Origin: Blastomussa wellsi
Taxonomy: Eukaryota > Cnidaria > Anthozoa > Scleractinia > Plerogyridae
Direction of reading: 5' to 3'
Length of the DNA: 64,000 nucleotides
Assembly: GCA_947652115.1 (NCBI GenBank)
Contig: OX393569.1
Span: forward strand, 13,643,151-13,707,150
Each line of letters begins with the position of its first letter. Positions within the stretch are counted from its first letter, which is position 1. A program made the position numbers and the translations under genes. Below, one piece after another: positions 14,701 to 25,391 of this stretch. Under the pieces are notes generated by a model. The model saw only the letters and a program-made list of their open reading frames with translations, was not told the DNA's origin and ran no database searches.

Positions 14701-17700
14701 ATGAACCAATTGTTAAATTGTAATATTGCATAATACAGCTCATGACTGTTGGAGGCTTAAAGCTGATTTATGATTGGCGTGGTGACCTAATGGCTAGTGT
14801 GCTGGATTCTGGATTGGATGGTCCGGTGGGGAAACAGAAGAGGATACTCCATGGACATTTTGAATTAAAGTGCCTATGAAGTAAAAATGTTTTAGCATTT
14901 AATGGCAGTTTCTAATGTGTACTTTTGCCGCTCAAAGATGCACCTCCTCTGCTCACTTATTATACAGTTGTCCTCTTTCTAAAGCTTTCTGGGACGATTT
15001 CGAATTGCTCTTGTTCTCTTTTACTAAAGGGATAATTAATCTTACTACCGGTAAACAAGATGCTATAGTAGGTGTGTATGCCCCTTGCTTAACTATTTTC
15101 TTCTTATTGCTGATCTCTAACTATGGGATTGCAGAGGAAACCAAGCTCTTCCACATATCAATGGATTTAAAGCGAAAATTTCAATTAAATATGAAACTGA
15201 AAAGTATATTGGGCGAACCAATAATAAAACAGATATTTTGCAAGCAAAATGGGCAAACTTCCAATTTAGTTAATTTTTTTAATCATTTGTTATAAAATAA
15301 AAATATTAGTTTGTATTGAAAGAATAATTTAAGTCAGTAATAGTGGTCTTTGTCAGTTACGTTCTGTAAGTACTTCTATATTGATGATTCACATTAAATT
15401 TACTGAGCTGAAAATTTGCCATCACCCTCATTTCCACAACTCATGATGATAGCGACATTACTGATCCTAGCAGTATGAGGAATGCGTCACATAAGAACTC
15501 AGTAAAATGACCTAGCTCTCTATGAGTTCTCATATCTCAGTGGATAGAGCGCCCGCCCGGTGTTCGGGAGGTCATGGGTTCGATTCCTGTCGGGGACTCG
15601 TGTCCCACACTCGTGTCATGTTGATTAATTAATCTTTCACAGTTTATTTCTGTTTCAAAAGGTCTTACATGTACATCAACTGTCTGAAAAGGGATTTAAC
15701 ATTTTGGGGTGTAGTTGAAACTCGGGACATAGCATCTTTAGAGTGGTGAAAATGATAAATAGATAGATATGAAAATTGGTGTCATCTAATTTTCTTCTCT
15801 TCCCTCCCCTCCCCCACTTTCACTCTCACCTTCACCTCCCCTATTATTCCTGACAGACTACCTACCCCTCCCGACTACCCACCCATAGACTGAAGTATAT
15901 ATTTGATTCCTACCTGAGCTGTAGCCACTCTTGCAATTAAGGAAGCTGTAGGATGTTGAATTTGCTGTAAAAAATAGTGGAAAGGAGAAAATAAATTATT
16001 TCTTTCATTCACGTACAATGTAGCTTTGCCAAGCCATGCAAGTGCATTTTGTCATTTTGTCATTTTGACATTTGGAATAGCTTATGGCATAAAAACAACA
16101 ATAAAAAAAGCATGTGAACAACATCAATCATGGCAAGCCAGAATAGGTCAAAATACTAGAGCATGGATTTCAAGCATAACGTTTTTCAACCATAACTCCA
16201 TTGTTATTTGGCCAAGGCAGTGAATTATCGCTCACCTCCTTGCTAGCCGAGTATCAAAACTGTTGGGCAAGTGCAAATCAGGGATCACTTGCCCATTTGG
16301 CAAGTACAATTTTCATATTCAGAATAAAATTTGATATCATTCAAAGTAAGCATACATGTACCTTTGTGCTAAATAATTTACACTGTCCTCAAGCTTAAAT
16401 TTCAACAGACCAATTCTGATATATTAATATTCTAACATGTTGCTACGGCTTGGGAAAATAAAGCAAAAAATTTTGCATCGAGGCTCAGGGATGAATAATA
16501 TGTTTTAGTCTCCCAAGCCTCAGCGCCATGATATAATTGTAATATATCGGAATTGGTCTTACTGTTACTTACAATGTTTACCATTTTGAAATCTCATGGA
16601 AGTGCTACTGTAACTTGCAGACTCCTTTTTCACAAACATATAAAAGTGGCTTCCACTTTGTAATCGTTACACAATTCACTGTATTATTTGAAATCAGTTG
16701 GAGTTAAAATGTGGAAATACTGGTATGTAATATCAGAAACGTTTCTGGTAATATTTATATTGATATAATATGTATCCACTAGCAAGAAGATTGCTGCTGC
16801 TGATAAGAGCATGCAAACAATGGTCTGAGCCTGAGATGCCCTAGGAGTAGGTCTTGAATATTTTATATGTTTGTGGGGAGGGGCTAATTGCCCAATCCGT
16901 TAATCTGGGCGAGTGCAGCTCGAAGGCACCTCTCCCATATGGTGAGTGCTCCAAAATGTTCGTTTACAACCCTGTTTGGACAACATCTTTAGCATTTGCA
17001 TTTTGCCAACATCTTTAGCATTCAGTTGAAGCATCAACCCTTCAGGCCAGACTGCAGTCACCAGGGAGAGTCCCTTACCCTTCTCTTTGAGTGTTGTGTA
17101 ACTCACCATTTCATGGAGTAGCACATTTCCATCTTTGGTCAATTTTATATCTCCTGCACCTGAAACTAACCTTAGAACAAGAGATGCATGCAAATCACTT
17201 TGCAAGTTCATTTTCAAATCTCATTCAAATAACCCTGTGGGGTGACAAATGTGGAACTCCTATAGGGTCATTCCATTTTATATCCACACCCTCCCCCCCA
17301 CCCATTAGAGTCCAAAAAAGGATCACAGTACCAACACGATACCCTCCTCAGAAAATCGGATTTTTCTGAAATCCTTAAAAAAAACCAACTTCTCCCCTTA
17401 CCCGCCAAAGATCTTCAGTGTGGATCTTTGCCTTCTTCCACATAAGCCTTTTAATTATATCAACAAAAGTGTAATACCGGGTTTTCTTTTTACGTTAAAG
17501 CATGATATCTTCACACGTGAAGATAACATGTTATCTCCACATGCAAAGATATCACTGTTGCTATGGCACGGTTATGGAATAAATCATGCCTTTCACAGGG
17601 AAAGTGAAAAGGTTTTGGAATTTCATAGTTGTTTGATATACAATAAATAAAATATTACATGGCCGCTTCGAGATAGGAAATTTCTCTTCTTGTTTTGAAA

Positions 17701-18623
17701 CCTATTTCACCCATTTTCTGCGCTCTCTCATGAAAATATCTTCCAACACTCGAAGAGAAATTTCATATCTCCACATGGCCTTGTCATATCCTCTATATAA
17801 CCTTGGCATACTTGACAATTATTCCACGAGCACACATTGGATATGAGATGGTAGATAGCCAACGAGGCGCGTAGCGCTGAGTGGGCTATAACCATCTCAT
17901 ATCCAACAAGTGCGAGTGGAATAATTTTTTTTATTAAAAACGCCCCAAAAATATTGTGCAAACATTGCAAAAATGCATTATTTTACGCGTACACATACCT
18001 TTTTGGTAGGTCAATGGTATATGAGCTCATATACCACTGCCTCTCAACCAATCAAAACTCAGGAAATGCAATTTACCATAGCTAGTTTTTAATAAATAAA
18101 AAGATTCTTCAGCACGAGCTTCGCATGGAATTATGCACCTTGGACAGGGGGTGTGGATATAAAATTTCCAAATGTCAAAATGCCCAACCTCAAGTTCACA
18201 AACAACCTACATGTATATTAAAATTGAATCATATATCGTAGAAAGTCTTTCTTCAATGGACTGGCATTTTGAAAGCGTGGTCCACTTATCTTTGTATCAA
18301 GATTTTTGAGTGAAGAGGCACTTTGCAGTCAAAAATGAATAATGAAAGATTTTCAGATAAATTAAAACCAATTCCCTCGGGCATGTGAGCAATAGTTTCA
18401 AAACTATGTCGAGAACTCACATATTTTACAGCCGGCTATCGACACGTGTTCGGTTACTATAGATAAGCTAGCGATTTTCCACTTACATTTTCATTGTACC
18501 TTTAGGACCTAAATTTGTTTTAAGTACATCTTGAAGTCCTCTTGCTGCTGTTATGTTTAGATGCAGCGCAGCAGCTGATCTCGCTACTTCAGCCTTTGGA
18601 TTAAGTGCCTTCACTGCCGCCAT
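2715..18623 (-). CDS. CCT6A: T-complex protein 1 subunit zeta (CCT6), complete, 18 coding exons
   Basis: Zeta subunit of the cytosolic chaperonin CCT/TRiC, which folds actin, tubulin and other proteins in an ATP-driven double-ring cage. Coding exons in transcript order: 18487-18623, 17107-17170, 15914-15964, 14304-14366, 13816-13836, 13642-13701, 13222-13335, 12303-12406, 11216-11326, 10428-10542, 9097-9141, 7740-7919, 6414-6480, 6219-6299, 5565-5665, 4601-4687, 4087-4208, 2715-2787. All introns are GT-AG and all phases join; total 1596 nt, i.e. 531 residues plus TGA, the same as human CCT6A from memory. Motifs: NLGPKG at about 37-42, LTKDG at 56-60, the ATPase motif GDGTT at 89-93, VVPGAGAFE near 407-415, and a C-terminus reading [10 protein letters not shown]. 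The start was chosen as the ATG opening MAAVKALNP, matching the family N-terminus. No broken exon or missing key residue was seen. Identification rests on near-continuous similarity to the family and is very secure. Confidence 0.97.
2875..3085. repeat. Short GGCCAAC/GTCTGTC-rich repeat block
   Basis: Imperfect, partly inverted repetition of words such as CTGTCTGTCGGCCAACAG, CTGGCCAACTGTTGGCC and GTCAGCCAACCAACAG. It lies inside the last CCT6 intron (2788-4086). Looks like a decayed dispersed or foldback repeat; a G-rich run follows at about 3141-3163. Confidence 0.5.
5928..6135. repeat. Imperfect tandem repeat of a ~60-bp unit
   Basis: Four diverged copies of a unit containing TTCAAGCGCTGCTTTTGAGA followed by AGATTGCTGTGATTTATCAA-like sequence, inside the CCT6 intron between exons 5565-5665 and 6219-6299. 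Copies start at about 5933, 5985, 6055 and 6105. Confidence 0.6.
7361..7485. mobile_element. Small palindromic MITE in a CCT6 intron
   Basis: A near-perfect inverted repeat: TTAGGCCCGGCTCAGACGTC on the left is mirrored by GACGTTTGAACCAGACCTTAA on the right, with inner arms around AATCTAATGCAAATGA / TCATTTGCATTAGATT. No coding capacity. The TTAA-like ends suggest a cut-and-paste non-autonomous element. Confidence 0.7.
8641..8883. mobile_element. Palindromic MITE in a CCT6 intron
   Basis: Terminal inverted repeats of about 28 bp: CGATGGTTTTGTCTGGTTTC on the left and its inverted counterpart GAGACATAACCAGACAAAAC running into CATTGACG on the right. The short ORFs across it (67 and 82 codons on opposite strands) are by-products of the palindrome. 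Confidence 0.65.
14600..14690. mobile_element. Palindromic MITE remnant related to the 30455-30612 element
   Basis: Inverted arms CATCAAGATATGGTGCAC and GTGCACCATAACTTGATG, with GTGCTCTCCAAA near the centre. Similar central and terminal words (TTGTGCTCTCCAAA, CATGAATCAATTGTTAA) occur at 30455-30612, suggesting a shared family. Outer boundaries are uncertain. Confidence 0.5.
14915..15300 (+). pseudogene. 3' end fragment of a non-LTR retrotransposon (LINE) ORF2-like frame
   Basis: An open frame of 126 codons inside a CCT6 intron, reading [20 protein letters not shown] and then KAFWDDF near its start. This Cys/His pattern followed by a Phe-Trp pair resembles the C-terminal zinc-binding tail of LINE reverse transcriptase polyproteins. 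The end, with a Lys-rich [12 protein letters not shown] segment and a terminal aromatic/leucine stretch, also fits such tails. No reverse transcriptase domain precedes it, so it is a 5'-truncated copy on the strand opposite to CCT6. An AT-rich tail follows at about 15296-15330. Assignment is by pattern only. Confidence 0.45.
15525..15640 (+). repeat. tRNA-derived SINE head (tRNA-like sequence with A and B boxes)
   Basis: The segment 15525-15600 folds by eye like a tRNA: acceptor arms GAGTTCT and the matching GGGACTC end, a D-arm/A-box word TCTCAGTGGATAGAGCG at about 15535-15551, an anticodon-arm stem CCCG/CGGG, and a T-arm/B-box GGTTCGATTCC at about 15577-15587. The anticodon loop lacks the invariant T33. 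There is extra transcribed-looking sequence downstream, so a SINE or tRNA pseudogene is more likely than a working tRNA gene. Confidence 0.6.
16405..16562. mobile_element. Palindromic MITE in a CCT6 intron
   Basis: Inverted ends GACCAATTCTGATATATTA and AATATATCGGAATTGGTCTT enclose a central palindrome with GGCTTGGG/CCCAAGCC-type words. No ORF. Confidence 0.6.
17814..18098 (+). repeat. Dispersed palindromic repeat, copy 1 (second copy at 59178-59459, inverted)
   Basis: Contains the internal palindrome TTGGATATGAGATGG ... CCATCTCATATCCAA, then GCGTTTTTAATAA-type sequence (on the opposite strand), then ATGAGCTCATATACCA and CAATCAAAACTCAGGAAATG. The same order of words is found on the opposite strand at 59178-59459. 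It sits in the first CCT6 intron. Confidence 0.75.
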
Positions 18624-18904
18624 GTTGGTTGTCAAACTCGCTTCAACTCGAATGGAATTCTGGGTTACCGGGTGGGTCCGTGGTGGAGAGGCTTGGAGCG
18701 AGGGAAGTGATGTCTCTCTCCTCCGCGAGAGGCCTTTTTCGGGAAGGGGAATAGGGAGAGGTGAAAAAAAAAGCGCGTGGAGGCTCTGCGGAGGAGAGAG
18801 AAGTGATGTACAGAAATAAAACGGGTACACTATGTGTACATGCCACTACGTGCCTTATTTGACCTGTAATCACATAATTTCTGTACTGCTATTTAATATT
18901 TGGG

Positions 18905-18980
18905 GTAAATTAGTCTCCTTCGCAGTCGTTTTTTGGGATGTCACGCAAAAACGGCTGCGAAGGAGACTAGGGGTAAATAA
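18905..18980. mobile_element. Short hairpin repeat
   Basis: TAGTCTCCTTCGCAGTCGTT and its inverted partner AACGGCTGCGAAGGAGACTA form a 20-bp stem around a loop containing GGGATGTCACGC. It lies about 300 bp upstream of the CCT6 start codon. Probably a tiny MITE; a promoter role cannot be excluded from sequence. Confidence 0.6.
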
Positions 18981-21346
18981 GCACGAGTAAATTTAGCTCA
19001 ATTTTCAAAGGGTAACAAAATCGCACAATCCCCTTTGTCCAGAAGTCTTTGCGTCAACTAAGTTTTATTGGCTCTCTGTGGGCGCCTATGTTTATTAACA
19101 AATTCCTTATTGCCCCAAATTTTCTTATTTCTGCACTATTTCTGTATTTTTTGTTCAAAACGAGTTTTAAAATACTATGTACAACAAGAAACCCGTACAA
19201 GAACAAAATATTTTTAAGATGGAAAGAACGTCCCGAATATAAGGTCCCGAATTCAAATTCTCTCCTCCCTGCTACTAGATGGAAGCTATCCTTACATTCT
19301 GTCATAGTCCTATTGGTATAACGTAGTGGTCAAATTAATATCTTGAATAAATATCATAGGCGTTGATTTACAATCTTCCGCGCCTACGATCAGGCGTTCT
19401 GAATTTTTGGCAGGTGAAGAAAGGAACATATAATAAAGAACGCCTGATCGCAGGTTACCGGCCTGTTCTGGGAATTTTTACGACAGTCACTACGAATATT
19501 CAGTTCAGACATTATCAAGATATGTAACACAACGGTATATTGCTGCTTCATGAGATTTTGAAGCATTTTCAGTTGCAGGACTCGACAGGACGCTCGACTT
19601 GATTCCATTTGCCATCGTAGATACTTGCATTTCGTGCCCGAAAGATGTGAAATGTGTGAGGTGCCATCCCTTTTTAAGGTTAGCTTTTGGGAGTTGTTTA
19701 TGGACTAATGCTTTCTCTTGTTTAACATTTTTAGAATGCACCGAATTTTTTTAGAGGTTCATTATTTTGACCCGAGATTCTAACATTATGGGAAATTGCC
19801 GTGTGCACTTAAAGGGCCATTGTCACAATAATGCGCATGTGCAGCCTTAATTAGCACAGAAAGTTTTTCAACCAATAGAAACTTGGCAAGTTTGCGCACT
19901 GCGCGCTGCCATGAATCACCGTGAACTTCTGTAATTGTTTTGCAGTTTTCACTTGCGCTCGAACACCTCTTTGTCTAACTTCATCCCTTTTGTCTTAGCT
20001 TTCATATTGAGCCGCTTTGTGTATTGCCCTTCGAGAACATCATATTTCCTGTGATGTTCATATGAAAATCCAAGCGAGATATTCCTTTTCAAACTTCCAC
20101 AAATGACCAAATAATCTATCACCCCAATTTGTATAGCTTTTACAAGCCTCGTGATGTCGATGGAAGAGGATTTTAATCGCATAAATTAACTTTGATTTCT
20201 GGTCCGTCGGAAGTGTTCAATTACCTTTAGGAAGTTTCTCAGTGATCCCTTTCGCTTCGACACGCTCCTCGTAAAATATGATACTGATAACTCTCGCGTG
20301 TAAACGATAACGAAGGCGTGGCTTACGAGGGGCCCTTATTGTAAAGGTATCATGGGTGCTTTTTAACAACAGAGTGCAAAACTAAGCGAGAACTGATCAC
20401 ATTTCTCCGCCTTTCCAGAATTGTTCTCGTTCATGCACAACGAGAGTAGCTCTGGGATCGAGAACCAGACTTAAGCACCCTCGCACCCAGTGTCTTCGTT
20501 CTCCTTGGCCAACGAGATACGAGATTGCGAACCAAATTACGCTATTAAAACCTGCGTAGATTTATGGTTTTCAGTCGAATGAGAAAACTATGGCCGGCAC
20601 TTAACAGGTGCCCTTGAAATGGTCTAATGAAATATTAATTAAAACAAAGTGCATCTAAACTAACATGTAACAAATCTAGTTGACAAACATTTTCTTCACA
20701 AAGATTTAAAAATCCAAACAGAAAAGTCGATGGACTCGTTTGGAAACATTTTCAATATTTAGAGCTGGTTATGTTTGTGATCAGATATTTACAGTTGTTA
20801 CTGCTGGTGGCTTATTGTATTCTGAAAGTGCATTCAATGTCGCTAACAGAGAGGGCGAGAAAACTGGAGGACTCTAATTTTGGTAAGATTTGTTTGTGCC
20901 ATGTCGGTTTATTTTTTGTTGTGCCAATATAATCACCACTCTTTTCAATGTAAGATTGCAGTTTGAAATAATTTTGGTGTTTTGGCATCATGAAGATCAT
21001 ATGATCATAAATGACCATCAACGGGTCGATTATTGTAGGTCCTGTAGTTCAGTTCAGACGTGTGATGGCATTCAATGTTTTGGTTTGATATAACATCTGA
21101 CTGAACTAGAGAGCTCTAAAAACAAACATGAGAAAATATTCTTTCGATCGTTTTGCCCGCCGTTCACTTTTGCCAGCCAGAATTTCAGAAGTGGTGCGAC
21201 CAGATAAGACTAACTATAAACTACGTTCAGCCTTACCCATCCGCGATTAGAAAACGAGACGGAGAGAAGGTGGGTTGGTGGGTACGGCTACATGAAGGCT
21301 AGGGGAAGTCGTCTGAAATTCAGGGTACAATTTTACTAGATCCAAA
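18981..21346. other. Intergenic region upstream of CCT6, mostly unrecognised
   Basis: Between the CCT6 upstream hairpin and the plus-strand candidate gene at 21347. I see a short inverted repeat at about 19390-19455 (GATCAGGCGTTCT ... AGAACGCCTGATC) and several GAGAAC/GTTCTC-rich words at about 20385-20530 that look like decayed repeats. No supported gene. Confidence 0.4.
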
Positions 21347-21766
21347 ATGAAAGTGGATTTTTTTACGACAAGCGCAACAGGTGATAAAGCTGGACGTTTT
21401 GCCGTGAATGGTATTTCTATTATCAAGAATATTAACAGTCACTTAGCGGCACTTAACATGTCTTTTTACTGCATTTTAGGGAGCTGTGTGAGCGTCACGT
21501 TCATCAATGACTTTCAAAAGCCAATAAGGATCTGGAAAACTATGTCAAAGACATCATTCAAGGGATTTACTGTCACGGGAAAGGTCTACAGACTTAAAAC
21601 AATGGTCATGGATCGCCACAAACCCGTAGTATTTCATGCAGAAGCTCTGGGAAGTGATCCCTCAAACGAACTTTTACTGGAAGGACAGGAATCCCTTTCT
21701 ATCCTTCCATTTGACTGCGATGATAAGTTTATTAACGTTACTGTAAGTGGCAGACACAAAGTTTAG
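21347..21766 (+). CDS. Candidate small two-exon gene, uncharacterised; possibly VHL-beta-like
   Basis: An open frame of 139 codons contains what looks like a 99-nt in-frame intron: a donor after 21380 (CAACAG|GTGATA) and an acceptor after 21479 (pyrimidine-rich TTTTTACTGCATTTTAG). Splicing keeps the frame and gives 106 residues. The stop TAG at 21764-21766 is followed two bases later by AATAAA (21769), consistent with a terminal exon. The second exon encodes a compact beta-rich sequence with VTFINDFQKPIRIW early and LLLEGQ, then FINVTV near the end. The spacing of VxFxN...P, HKPVVFHA, LLL.G and F.NVTV loosely recalls the VHL beta domain, but key VHL residues are not evident, so this is a hypothesis only. 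Alternatives: an internal exon of a longer gene (a GTAAGT donor follows INVT at 21740) or a pseudogene. Confidence 0.4.
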   Translation: MKVDFFTTSATGDKAGRFAVNGISIIKNINSHLAALNMSFYCILGSCVSVTFINDFQKPIRIWKTMSKTSFKGFTVTGKVYRLKTMVMDRHKPVVFHAEALGSDPSNELLLEGQESLSILPFDCDDKFINVTVSGRHKV

Positions 21767-21768
21767 AA

Positions 21769-21774
21769 TAAATG
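21769..21774 (+). terminator. Possible polyadenylation signal AATAAA
   Basis: AATAAA starts two bases after the TAG that ends the 21347-21766 frame. The placement is unusually close to the stop, but a cleavage site 10-30 bases downstream would still be normal. Confidence 0.35.
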
Positions 21775-22504
21775 AGTTTGTTATGCACACGCCGAGGATA
21801 AAGAAAACGACAAAATTTGTTCTGCGACCCTATTTTCAATTATAACTGATGACACGCAAAAGTGACGCGAAGCATGCGCCTCAGAATTTTTTTTCATCCG
21901 TGGCAGCGGGAATGCCTGACCGCATTCAACAATCATTAAACGAAGAGCTTCAAAACGCCTCAGTGCATGTCTGACCTGATTTTCAGACAATCAGAGGTCA
22001 TGTGCAAATCTAATAATAGAAATTTAGTTTGTGTTATCTTTCGCAGCCGAAGCACAAAGCTCAGTTTTGCTGGCTAAGTCTCGCTACTGTCGCTATCATA
22101 CTCAAACCCATCGAAAACATATTTTGACTCGTTCGCAACATGGTATTATGTGCTGTACAAAGTAACTCACAGTCGAGTACAGAAATAAGTGGTTTATTGA
22201 TTTATTTCTTTCATTGCTCTCTTGGAGATTAATTTCTTTAGCATTTAAAATGTAAGTACAGTATATCCCTTTCCCATGGTGTCACTTAGAAATTTCTCGC
22301 CACCAAAGTCGCTCGTGAATTTCAATCAGTCCAAGAGGCCTCGCTCCTCATACACTGCTAGACTGCTTGTCCTATTTCTATTCGACACAGAATCTAATTT
22401 AGCTATCGCTTGCCTATTATTGCCCAAGAAAAAACATAAAAAACAACTGTTCTCACAGCAAGGTGAGCTACTGTGGCTAGATTTTGACCTGCAAGGAAAG
22501 TGAT

Positions 22505-23065
22505 TTAAAGTGCCACTACGATGAAATTTTCGATATCCATTTTTTTACATTTTCGTTAATAGTACGACTTTTTCAGGCATCTTGCCAAATTTCAGTCCAT
22601 TACAAACATTAGAAGTTGTGTTTTTTGGGCTTTTATCTCCGAGAATTTACGGCCGCCATTAATTCTCCTTGCTCCATGACTTGGTTGAGAATTTGAGAAA
22701 ATGACGTCATTTTCTCAAAATACCACACGCGTTGAAATTATAATAACAATTAGTACAGAAAATCGCGCGAAGAAGAATAAAAGCCTTGGACGTTATCCTC
22801 GTGCAATTTTCTGTACTTATTGTTATTATAATTACAACCCGTGAAGTATTTTGAGAATATAACGTCATTTTCTCAAATTCTCAAGCAAGTCATGGAACAA
22901 GGAGAATTAATGGCGGCCGTAAATTCTGGGAAATAAAAGTCCAAAACAAACAACTTCTAATGTTCGTAATGGACTGAAATTTGGCAAGATACCTGAAAAA
23001 GTCGTAGTATTAACGAAAATGCAAAAAAAATGAATATCGAAAATTTCATCGTAGTAGCACTTTAA
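22505..23065. mobile_element. 553-bp near-perfect palindrome flanked by TTAA (piggyBac-type MITE)
   Basis: Left end TTAA then AGTGCCACTACGATGAAAT; right end ATTTCATCGTAGTAGCACT then TTAA. The two arms match for about 265 bp, with only scattered mismatches, nearly to the centre at about 22780. Arms include GGCCGCCATTAATTCTCCTT and its inverted partner. The TTAA duplications (22505-22508, 23062-23065) and absence of any ORF fit a non-autonomous element mobilised by a TTAA-specific transposase such as the piggyBac family; the transposase family is inferred from the target site alone. Confidence 0.8.
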
Positions 23066-23274
23066 TACTGTTGCCAAATATTACAAAAAAAAAACATTTA
23101 TAGTGTTTTCGATCACGTGACTAGCATACATATTGGTTAACTGAAACAAAAGGCAGAATTTGCATGAAAATAGAGTTCAATTCCCAAAAGACTTGTTTAC
23201 TCCTCCAATATGGCCGCCATTTCTTTGTTGTACTCCTCCAACATGGCCGCCGTGACGTCACGCGAACACACTCT

Positions 23275-23462
23275 ATTCGCCATTCTCGCATTGCCCATAA
23301 TACACCTTGTTTGCTCCCCAAAATTTTGCATAAGCATTGTCTTCAGATTCTCTTGGGACGACTGTAATAACCAGGAGAATTGGGAAACAACGGTTATGCA
23401 AAATTTTGGGGGGAAAACAAGGTGTATTATTGACAATGCGAAAATGGTCAATACAGTTGCAA
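23275..23462. mobile_element. Palindromic MITE, family with the copy at 25702-25895
   Basis: Arms: CGCATTGCCCATAATACACC with CCCCAAAATTTTGCATAA on the left; TTATGCAAAATTTTGGGG and GGTGTATTATTGACAATGCG on the right. A closely related copy occurs at 25702-25895. Just left of it (about 23200-23262) is a tandem duplication of TACTCCTCCAACATGGCCGCC. Confidence 0.75.
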
Positions 23463-23874
23463 CATGGTTAACATTCTGGTTAACATTCTGTTGCGTTGTT
23501 TTAATCAAAATAATTCGACTGGAAACTTCAGTACTTTACCTTCATTCAGTTCAGAGAACTAGCCAGCAAATAAATAATACCAGAACCTTACGACATCAAA
23601 CAAACCATATTTGAAGCCGATTTATCAAACATATTACTAAAAATACTGGAACCAGCCAAACATGGTTGGCTCTGTCCTTATCAAATGTGCTGGATAAACT
23701 CATCTAAGTTTTCCCTGAACCACTTTCTTGTTCATCCCAAGTTATAACTTTTCGCGAGGTCTACCAAAATTCAGTAGTTTTTATTTGCCCAAAACATTTA
23801 CATTACTCATACAATATACACGAAGCACCGTAAAAACAAAAGTATAACAACCAACGTCAAATACACGTGGTTTA

Positions 23875-24168
23875 ACTGATAGAGCGAGTTTCAAACTGAG
23901 TGTCGTCAAACCAAAACCAAAGTAATAGCCTTTGGCCAATCACAAAGGACGGAACCAATCCAGTGATCCAATAAAAACTCAAAGTAATTTCATGTAGCCG
24001 ACACAAAGCGCGGGAAAACGTGCGCACATGCGTCACGATTGTTCTTGGTTTACTTCTGATTGGTTGAAAAACTGGCGCGAGATTTTTAAACCAATCACTA
24101 AGTGAAGTAATGCAAAACCAAAGTAAACGAAGAATTACTTTCGACACTGCAGTGAAAACCGCCCTATT
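23875..24168. mobile_element. MITE related to the element at 29925-30180
   Basis: Inverted ends CAAACTGAGTGTCGTCAAAC and TTTCGACACTGCAGTGAAAA enclose CCAAT-rich sequence (GCCAATCACAAAGGACGGAA, ACTTCTGATTGGTTGAAAAA, AACCAATCACTAAGTG). The same succession of words is found at 29925-30180. No convincing gene in the 91-codon antisense frame crossing it. Confidence 0.6.
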
Positions 24169-25391
24169 CTGTTAACGTATTGTACACGAAGTGTATATAA
24201 TTTAGTTGTGGACTAGACAATACTTTAGATGAATACGAAATTAGTAGACATTCAGCGTTTTCTATTGAAAATCCGCCGGGAATCTGATTGACTTTCTTAT
24301 CGTTGTCTATTCGCTAGCACGCCATGTGAGCGATGTCATGACCCATAGAAAAAACTCTTGCTTGTAGTCAAACTATGAATTAGAATCCACGCGTGTACTT
24401 TCTTAAAGTCACGAGATCTCAAAGCAATCTACGAGCCCACATAACACCTGCTTATTCATTAAAGTTCCATTCCATTTCGTTTTCAGTTTCTTGCCGCTAC
24501 AAATGAATATATCAAATAAAAACTTGGCCAAATTAATAGTTGTTGGTGATGCAAAATACATCGGCAAAATCTTACATAATACTACCAAATCACGTGATAA
24601 ATAAGAGATTTGTAGTGAATAATTTTTTGATTACTGACATTAATATCACCAGCTCTTTTCAACAATCTACACTATTTCCCCTACAATATATATGTATATA
24701 TTACTATAATATAAACTATCGCCCTCTGTTGTCATCTGAAATAAGTGTTCACCTCAAAAGGTCTGGAAATAATAAAACAAGAATTAAATTATTTCAATGT
24801 ATGTACATGGGCTGGAGGCAGCAAAAGAAATTCCTTGGGCAATAAGTTTGCAGTGTATCACAAGGAGCCTTTAAAAAGACATAATGTGTGCGAGGTCAAC
24901 TACGAGTAGGACAATCGAATTTCAATCCAGTTACGTCCCGAGAGCACTGAGGAGACTATCGGTACGAATCAGTGTAAAAGACGATAGCTGAAGCATAAGT
25001 AGATATGTTTGAAAGAATGTGCTCGTACTTAGTCTCGAACTCGTATTTCGATCAAAAGGTCCCCATTTATAAAGTTGTACTACAGCTTTCACTTTGCATG
25101 AAAAAAAGAAAGAAAAAAAAAACACCACCACCACACAAACAACAACTTTGCACTTCGCCAATAGCTAGAATGATGCTTGCACCAATCAAGCATTCACTTC
25201 ATACTTGTTGAACTAATTTTTGGATTAATTGGATTAATTGTGCGGAGATTGAACTTGTTCATTTCATAAGAGCTTGCGAAGGTATATTGATACGACACAA
25301 CACGGTGATTTTGTGAATTAAGGTCACGAATCACTAAACTCCTTGCTGCACATTGCCATTTAACTGAAAGAATGAATATGCAAAAGCTAAC

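Noticed and set aside
15525..15600. Functional tRNA gene (anticodon reading GGT)
   Set aside because: Cloverleaf is imperfect, T33 is missing, and the sequence continues as a SINE-like body; called tRNA-derived repeat instead.
16900..17217. 105-codon minus-strand ORF around a CCT6 exon
   Set aside because: Only [21 protein letters not shown] (17107-17170) is coding; the flanks are intron.
18483..18873. 115-codon minus-strand ORF starting upstream of the CCT6 ATG ([11 protein letters not shown]...)
   Set aside because: Only the part from MAAVKALNP onward matches CCT6; the upstream extension is 5' UTR read in frame.
22276..22503. 75-codon plus-strand ORF as a further exon of the 21347 gene
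   Set aside because: Possible splice sites exist (acceptor CACTTAG at 22289, donor CAAG|GTGAGC) but the phase does not match the donor after INVT at 21740, and there is no recognisable domain.
24931..25212. Terminal CLIP1 exon candidates (for example 25186-25212)
   Set aside because: Acceptor context is weak and the tail does not match known CLIP1 ends; left as an open question rather than annotated.
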